This document shows positions 61,001-64,000 of a DNA stretch of 64,000 bases, piece after piece. Each line of letters opens with the position of its first letter. The first letter of the stretch is position 1. A program made the position numbers and the translations under genes. The DNA lies in the NCBI GenBank assembly GCA_003260075.1, contig QLIY01000254.1, positions 117,550-181,549 of the forward strand. The letters run 5' to 3'. The stretch comes from Phallusia mammillata (lineage: Eukaryota > Chordata > Ascidiacea > Phlebobranchia > Ascidiidae). The notes beneath the pieces are model-generated. The model made no database searches and had not been told where the DNA came from. It saw nothing but the letters and a program-made list of their open reading frames with translations.

Positions 61001-64000
61001 GTGAAATGTAGTATTTTATTGGCTGTGACTTTATTGTATTTCTGGATAATATAATTGTAACTTCAATACCAAAGATGATTTCCAGCACTCTATATCAATT
61101 GCAATATTTATACAGTATGATACTTACATACTTTGTGTTTACAATTTTATACTAACATCTCATAATGATTTTTTTATGATATAAACAAGTGACTTTAAAG
61201 GTTTTTGTCTAGTCTGGTGTTTCAATGTTAAATGGTTGCATTTGATTTCAATTATCTGGCAGTTTTACTTTATACATTAATTATATGTGTACTGATGTGT
61301 CATAACCAACGAAATCAAACTATTGTTGTTTTGTTATCAGGCTGACATGGAGGATATTGAGGAACTTGCCTCGATGAGAAACGATCTTCTAACCAGGGTA
61401 CGCGATGTGATGGACAAGGCGATGGCTTATTCACAAGGATTTCTGGAGTATGGCAATCTTTGGACCGATGATCGCCAGGTATTTTAAGACACCACACTAA
61501 GTATTTGCCAAATTGTATTTTGCTTCAGTCAGGAAATATGTTTTTAAACATATATTTTTTTCACAACATACATATGCATCTGAAGATTTGCATTGTAAAA
61601 TAACCTCATAATACAGTGTAGCTACAGTGCATTTAGTCATGATCCACCAATTGTGCTCTCCACTATTTTGCACTCCATAACGTTTCAGCGCTGCACAGCT
61701 ATTTCCGACTTGTATGTGTTTTTTACCAAGCTTTTACCAATTTTTTACCAAGAAATAAACTCAACTCATACCACCCATATCGGTAAATCAAATAAACCAA
61801 AGCCCCAAAACGTCACATTGTAATGTGTTTGAAGGAATTCATGCGTCAGTTCCTCACATACGGTCACATTCTGACTCCAGAAGAAGTTGAAGCACATGCA
61901 GAGGATGGAGTACCAGAAACTCCTCCAACTCTCACACAGTTTAAGGAGCAGGTCAGTTCCCATGTGTCCGAGATTGCAGTTTGGTTTTAAAAACAGTTTA
62001 ATTAAGTAATAAGTTAATAACCAACTACTTTTTTGTAAATGTTTAAAATTATATTGTACCCACAAGCAACAATTGCTGTAGTTTTTATGCCACTGTGCAC
62101 AAATTGAACAATGCTTTTTTTTTCTCCCTCAAATTACCTATTTTAACTTTAACAACAAAATCGTAATGTTATGAATGTTAGGCTGAAATGTTTTTAGATT
62201 GGAAGGCCTACATGCTATGTTTAGCTTGTCATTGTTTGCATGTTTAACCCTTTTTGTTCTTTCCATAACAATTTGTTTGTTTTTTTCGCTGATGAAACCT
62301 TAATAGGGCGTTGATATGTTGATAGAAACAATATATTTGTTGGAAGACCATAAATGAGTTTATAAATTACTGCACATTTGATCACCAAGTCAACACAAGC
62401 TAAAGCACTTCATCTGTTTCTTACAGTTCCTCAAAATAATCTTTTATTCTTCTTGTTCAGATTGACTCATATGAGAATCAGTACCAAGTGATCAGCAATG
62501 TGAAACCCACGCAAGTATTTGATTCGTGGTTCCTCGTGCAAATCAAACCATTCAAGCAAGCTCTACTTAACACTGTCAAGAGATGGAGCTTTATGTTTAA
62601 GGAGGTGAGTGTAAAAATAAACCAACTATACAACATGGTTGTAGGCTCATGTCTACCCAAGTCTGTAAATGTTTAATTGGTAGAAGCTTGTGTGAAAATT
62701 GAACAACATACGGCGTAAAAATACTTGCTCAGCAATCTGATGTAATGTTTGGGCAAACTAAACACTTAGTTAATCAAATTTTTGACTTATTTTTGGTTTA
62801 ATACAACTTTATGATCAATATCATTTTGTTAGCACTTCTTGCAGATACCATACCTTTTGTCGCAAAAACATGCTCTGGCTTTTAGTCTATCATACTTTTT
62901 TGAGTATACACACAAAATTGAGTGTATACTTCTGTACTGCAACATGGTATGAATAAACTGTTGCTGCCAGGTATAATGTATCAACAAATTTTTTAGCTCT
63001 TCCAGCAGTTTTTATTTTAATATGCCAACGTTTCGATGTCCCATACGAGACACCTTCATCAGGGTAATGACATAAATTGCAAACAGAAGTTATTGTAAAG
63101 CGAAAAGGGCGGCGAAACACACACACAAAACAGGGCAGTGGTAAAAAACGCAGTGCGCACCAATGGTCGAGTGATAACACCTAGCTCAATGGTGCAAAAG
63201 CGACCGATAAGTTATCAGCATTAGAACGTCCGTTTTAATGTTCATCATGTTGGTGTGGGAATGTATGTTCCACGATTCTGTAACATGGTAATCTTGCTTT
63301 TCCAGCACTTGATCAAACATGTGGAAAACAGCCTCTCAGATCTCAAAGACTTCATCAAGGTTGCAGACCAAGGTCTGGGCAAACCCATAGAGGAAGGAGA
63401 TTACAATGGATTAGTTGATTGTATGGGACATCTCATGGCTGTGCGTGATCGAACTGAAAACACAGATGTTATGTTTGAACCTCTCAAACACACCATTGAG
63501 TTGCTGAAGGTATGTAACTTGGTTTGTAGGAATTTATCATTTATTGTCTTTAGCCAAACTTTGGTATAACGGCACAATACTTGAATTGAAGCAGCTGCAC
63601 AATGTTGTGACATTATGCTTGTGGCTGTGGCACTTAATACTCAATTTCAACAGTCTTAATGTTGTGAGGATTGGCTTTAAACTCATACTGTAACGTCAGA
63701 GATGCATGTGACCCTTTGTTTGGCACCACCTGTTTATAGGGCCTCAAGCATGCTGATTTATTTCAATGTGGAAAGAAATGTTCTTTCCTCAAAATTATGA
63801 GTGCTAGAAACTGGTTAGTTACTATAACGGAGTGCAAACAATAGAAAATGGTTAAAAATGCCCCCTTTAGGTGGTTACACTTATGCTTTGACACAGGTGC
63901 ATTTTATACATTGAGTCTAAGAATTTGCATTAAATCTTTGTAACCGATTCTTAGGTATATGATCAAGAAATGTCAGAAGAAGTCCACCAGCTTCTTCAGG
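48979..64000 (+). CDS. DNAH9: Axonemal dynein heavy chain, DNAH9/11/17 class, 5' part (27 exons, truncated by window)
   Basis: The start [15 protein letters not shown] comes from a 23-base coding exon (48979-49001) joined to 49973; ACATGG is a good start context. Phase-consistent exons then give about 1,168 residues of the N-terminal tail (DHC_N1 region). They carry strings close to vertebrate DNAH9: [105 protein letters not shown]. The protein is the outer-arm beta-type motor subunit of cilia and sperm flagella; this tail binds intermediate chains and other heavy chains. The linker, AAA+ ring and stalk lie beyond the window. I cannot separate DNAH9 from DNAH11 or DNAH17 orthology without a tree. 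Exons 14-16 are partly duplicated by assembly junctions (55681-57480). Introns are mostly 200-900 bp and several contain MITEs. Confidence 0.93.
49206..49291. repeat. Insertion allele joined to empty-site allele across a 10-G spacer
   Basis: GGATGTACCTTAGGGCAG occurs at 49206-49223 and again at 49274-49291. In the first copy CAGGGGTCCGCAAATACT (a hAT-like left end) starts at 49222. The second copy continues as uninterrupted intron sequence. Ten G (49263-49272) separate them. Confidence 0.7.
49643..49774. mobile_element. MITE, 132 bp, with 9-bp target-site duplication
   Basis: Long inverted ends: GGGTGTATGTAAATACCACT on the left and, on the reverse of the right end, GGGTGTCTGTAATTACCACT; pairing continues to GTGACC. 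GTTTTAAAG flanks both sides (49634-49642 and 49775-49783). Nine-base duplications fit Mutator-like elements. An 8-bp hAT reading is also possible. Confidence 0.75.
49973..50175 (+). CDS. DNAH9: DNAH9-like exon 2
   Basis: Acceptor TTTTCTCTCAG. Encodes [18 protein letters not shown] and [15 protein letters not shown]. Donor AAAG|GTGTTT is weak but the phase is right. Confidence 0.85.
50429..50547 (+). CDS. DNAH9: DNAH9-like exon 3
   Basis: TTTTACGCAG acceptor, GAGGTAAGT donor. Encodes [12 protein letters not shown] and [15 protein letters not shown]; ends in phase 0. Confidence 0.9.
50668..50821. mobile_element. hAT-type MITE, 154 bp, in dynein intron 3
   Basis: Termini CAGAGGTGTCCAAAGTGTGG and AGTTGGACACCCCTG. 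Flanks CCATACAC (50660-50667) and CCATACTC (50822-50829) differ at one base. Confidence 0.85.
51028..51221 (+). CDS. DNAH9: DNAH9-like exon 4
   Basis: Acceptor TTGTATCAG. Encodes [16 protein letters not shown] then [20 protein letters not shown], a hallmark of this dynein class. Ends in phase 2 (AG|GTAAGG). Confidence 0.92.
51435..51585. repeat. Direct duplication around a 10-G spacer in dynein intron 4
   Basis: Copies of about 70 bp (51435-51504 and 51516-51585) around ten G (51505-51514). A single G/T-type SNP distinguishes the two AATATG(T/G)GC stretches. Confidence 0.87.
51701..51872 (+). CDS. DNAH9: DNAH9-like exon 5
   Basis: Acceptor ATTTCACCAG. Encodes [20 protein letters not shown] and ECIYTQ; ends phase 0 (CAG|GTGATG). 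Confidence 0.92.
52172..52271 (+). CDS. DNAH9: DNAH9-like exon 6
   Basis: Acceptor GATACTTAG. Encodes [20 protein letters not shown] and FTDVVA; ends phase 1 (GCAG|GTATTA). Confidence 0.9.
52329..52414 (+). CDS. DNAH9: DNAH9-like exon 7
   Basis: Acceptor ATATACAG. Encodes [18 protein letters not shown] and DLEQVDFAE; ends phase 0. Confidence 0.92.
52536..52661 (+). CDS. DNAH9: DNAH9-like exon 8
   Basis: Acceptor TTTTTAG. Encodes [19 protein letters not shown] and [12 protein letters not shown]; 42 codons. Confidence 0.92.
52712..52989. mobile_element. Degenerate hAT-type element, 278 bp, in dynein intron 8
   Basis: Left CACTGATTATCAATC and right GTTTGAGAACCACTG are imperfect inverted ends. 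Flanks CTCTACAT (52704-52711) and CTCTAAAT (52990-52997) match at seven of eight bases. Confidence 0.7.
53191..53334 (+). CDS. DNAH9: DNAH9-like exon 9
   Basis: Acceptor TTTTCTGCAG. Encodes [18 protein letters not shown] and KSIIGNFFE; 48 codons. Confidence 0.92.
53670..53759 (+). CDS. DNAH9: DNAH9-like exon 10
   Basis: Acceptor TTTGTTTAG. Encodes [20 protein letters not shown] and ERLDIVM; 30 codons, donor ATG|GTGAGA. Confidence 0.92.
54118..54285 (+). CDS. DNAH9: DNAH9-like exon 11
   Basis: Acceptor CTTTTCCAG. Encodes [19 protein letters not shown] and [12 protein letters not shown]; 56 codons. Confidence 0.92.
54846..54962 (+). CDS. DNAH9: DNAH9-like exon 12
   Basis: Acceptor TTGTTGCAG. 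Encodes [20 protein letters not shown] and [16 protein letters not shown]; 39 codons. Confidence 0.92.
55253..55402 (+). CDS. DNAH9: DNAH9-like exon 13
   Basis: Acceptor TACCTGTAG. Encodes [20 protein letters not shown] and [13 protein letters not shown]; 50 codons. Confidence 0.92.
55729..55868 (+). CDS. DNAH9: DNAH9-like exon 14 (complete copy)
   Basis: Acceptor ATATATACAG. Encodes [20 protein letters not shown] and [17 protein letters not shown]; ends HP split as CC|GTATGT, phase 2. The alternative acceptor at 55680 would put a stop in frame. Confidence 0.88.
56034..56165 (-). repeat. tRNA-derived SINE with GCCAGGCCTATT tail motif
   Basis: The reverse strand reads GGGTAACTCAGTTGGTAGTG (A-box region), later ATTGGTTTGAATTTAACCGC (B-box region) and ends near CACCTTCAATAGGCCTGGC. 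The tail motif recurs alone at 59447-59466. Confidence 0.55.
56340..56379 (+). pseudogene. DNAH9: Partial duplicate of dynein exon 15, cut by G spacer
   Basis: Matches the first 40 bases of exon 15 ([13 protein letters not shown]), then runs into G run 56379-56388. Assembly duplication is the likely cause. Confidence 0.8.
56440..56493 (+). pseudogene. DNAH9: Partial duplicate of dynein exon 14, cut by G spacer
   Basis: The first 54 bases of exon 14 with preceding intron (56389-56439), ending at G run 56494-56503. A synonymous TGT/TGC difference separates it from the copy at 55729. Confidence 0.8.
56504..56518 (+). pseudogene. DNAH9: 3' tail of duplicated dynein exon 15
   Basis: KLIEE-encoding tail followed by GTAAGTTC, directly after the G spacer. 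Its 5' half is at 56340-56379 on the other side of a misplaced block. Confidence 0.75.
56657..56783 (+). pseudogene. DNAH9: Duplicate of dynein exon 16 (first copy)
   Basis: A complete 127-base exon 16 with good splice sites, nearly identical to 57208-57334. If both were real the reading phase would break, because exon 16 must follow a phase 2 exon. It is best read as the other haplotype. Confidence 0.75.
57004..57072 (+). CDS. DNAH9: DNAH9-like exon 15 (complete copy)
   Basis: Acceptor TTTGTGCAG. Encodes [20 protein letters not shown] then IEE; ends GA|GTAAGT, phase 2. Joins exon 14 in frame as HP-CLK. Confidence 0.9.
57208..57334 (+). CDS. DNAH9: DNAH9-like exon 16 (copy linked to exon 15)
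   Basis: Acceptor TATAATCAG. Encodes [39 protein letters not shown]; ends phase 0. Confidence 0.9.
57505..57651 (+). CDS. DNAH9: DNAH9-like exon 17
   Basis: Acceptor ACATTTTAG. Encodes [20 protein letters not shown] and [11 protein letters not shown]; 49 codons. Confidence 0.92.
58088..58196 (+). CDS. DNAH9: DNAH9-like exon 18
   Basis: Acceptor GTATATTTAG. Encodes [20 protein letters not shown] and [12 protein letters not shown]; ends phase 1. Confidence 0.92.
58225..58654. mobile_element. hAT-type MITE, 430 bp, perfect duplication, in dynein intron 18
   Basis: Perfect inverted ends TAGTGATGCACCGAA / TTCGGTGCATCACTA and identical 8-bp flanks CTTATTAC (58217-58224 and 58655-58662). The interior is full of TTCGGCC/GGCCGAA inverted motifs. 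These termini are the common TAGTGATGCACCGA hAT class. Intact ends and duplication suggest a young insertion. No transposase. Confidence 0.93.
58810..58962 (+). mobile_element. tRNA-derived SINE with 16-bp target-site duplication
   Basis: Perfect A box TGGCCGAATGG (58821-58831) and B box GGTTCAAACCC (58885-58895), an A-rich 3' end, and the identical flanks AAACCCTGTCCCACAA (58794-58809 and 58963-58978). This is the signature of LINE-assisted insertion. The 53-base gap between boxes resembles a tRNA with a long variable arm plus insert. Confidence 0.88.
59126..59229 (+). CDS. DNAH9: DNAH9-like exon 19
   Basis: Acceptor TTTTTGTAG. Encodes [19 protein letters not shown] and VEMIETIMK; a predicted helix. 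Confidence 0.92.
59447..59466 (-). repeat. SINE tail fragment
   Basis: GCCAGGCCTATTAAAGGTG copies the tail of the element at 56034, in the same orientation. Confidence 0.4.
59603..59743 (+). CDS. DNAH9: DNAH9-like exon 20
   Basis: Acceptor GTTGCACCAG. Encodes [20 protein letters not shown] then [12 protein letters not shown]; 47 codons. Confidence 0.92.
60040..60177 (+). CDS. DNAH9: DNAH9-like exon 21
   Basis: Acceptor GTCTTTTCAG. Encodes [19 protein letters not shown] and [15 protein letters not shown]; 46 codons. Confidence 0.92.
60273..60485. repeat. Direct duplication around a G spacer in dynein intron 21
   Basis: Copies at about 60273-60365 and 60391-60485 flank a 15-base G run (60361-60375). 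Four flank G plus ten spacer G plus one account for its length. Confidence 0.82.
60728..60916 (+). CDS. DNAH9: DNAH9-like exon 22
   Basis: Acceptor TGATTTACAG. Encodes [20 protein letters not shown] and [17 protein letters not shown]; 63 codons. Confidence 0.92.
61341..61478 (+). CDS. DNAH9: DNAH9-like exon 23
   Basis: Acceptor TTGTTATCAG. Encodes [20 protein letters not shown] and [11 protein letters not shown]; 46 codons. Confidence 0.92.
61835..61951 (+). CDS. DNAH9: DNAH9-like exon 24
   Basis: Encodes [20 protein letters not shown] and [13 protein letters not shown]; 39 codons. The acceptor GTGTTTGAAG has a poor pyrimidine tract but gives the conserved frame. Confidence 0.9.
62461..62604 (+). 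CDS. DNAH9: DNAH9-like exon 25
   Basis: Acceptor TTCTTGTTCAG. Encodes [20 protein letters not shown] and RWSFMFKE; 48 codons. Confidence 0.92.
63015..63065 (-). ncRNA. Hammerhead-ribozyme-like motif, copy 3 (best stem II)
   Basis: Minus strand: CTGATGA (63056-63062), one extra A, stem II GGTGTCTC / GGGACATC (8 bp with two G-U pairs, loop GTAT), GAAA (63031-63034), then palindromic AACGTT. It lies in dynein intron 25. The same caveat about the extra base applies as for copy 1. Confidence 0.5.
63306..63509 (+). CDS. DNAH9: DNAH9-like exon 26
   Basis: Acceptor GCTTTTCCAG. Encodes [35 protein letters not shown] and [12 protein letters not shown]; 68 codons. Confidence 0.92.
63955..64000 (+). 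CDS. DNAH9: DNAH9-like exon 27, cut by window edge
   Basis: Acceptor CCGATTCTTAG. Encodes [15 protein letters not shown] before the window ends. Confidence 0.88.

Noticed and set aside
1-64000. CRISPR arrays, operons or bacterial regulatory sites
   Set aside because: All recognised genes are spliced and animal-like; no spaced identical short repeats are present.

Overview
This is a eukaryotic (animal) nuclear window. It is AT-rich, has spliced genes with short GT-AG introns, and carries many small DNA transposons, tRNA-derived SINEs and hammerhead-like retroelement tails. The axonemal dynein gene is close to vertebrate DNAH9 along its length. That, the compact introns and the very high allelic divergence suggest a marine invertebrate deuterostome, most likely an ascidian of the Ciona type. 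The species is inference; nothing in the window proves it.

Layout. Positions 1-25,400 are gene-poor: degenerate repeats, a 148-bp tandem repeat, two clear hAT-type MITEs, SINE fragments and many short direct duplications. Orphan coding-like pieces are at 11,944 (small secreted-peptide-like ORF), 16,291, 25,413 (+, terminal exon) and 27,886 (- strand). Positions 29,147-31,840 hold a complete four-exon gene for a secreted protein with a signal peptide, two LDL-receptor class A (LDLa) modules and an unusual acidic/proline-rich C-terminal exon. Positions 44,092-47,216 hold three more exons: two LDLa modules, a long Ser/Thr-rich mucin-like stalk, one EGF module and a hydrophobic tail like a GPI-attachment signal. 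The distal set has no visible first exon of its own, and its entry phase (1) matches the exit phase of the third upstream exon. The two blocks may therefore be one gene with two alternative 3' ends, one soluble and one membrane-anchored. From 48,979 to the right edge lies the 5' part of an axonemal outer-arm dynein heavy chain of the DNAH9/11/17 class. I reconstructed 27 exons, all phase-consistent, encoding about 1,168 residues of the N-terminal tail; the gene continues past the window.

Assembly structure. Twenty-three runs of about ten G occur, all on the + strand and never as C. Nearly every one sits between two almost identical direct copies of 18-360 bp that differ by SNPs and small indels; one further junction uses a single n. 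The simplest reading is that overlapping contig ends, or the two haplotypes, were butted together with a 10-base spacer instead of being merged. This has doubled parts of dynein exons 14-16 and created false tandem repeats. One junction joins a hAT-inserted allele to an empty-site allele.

The most interesting biological leads are the possible soluble/GPI isoform switch of the LDLa protein, three minus-strand hammerhead-like motifs, and a set of short transposons with intact target-site duplications, several inside dynein introns.
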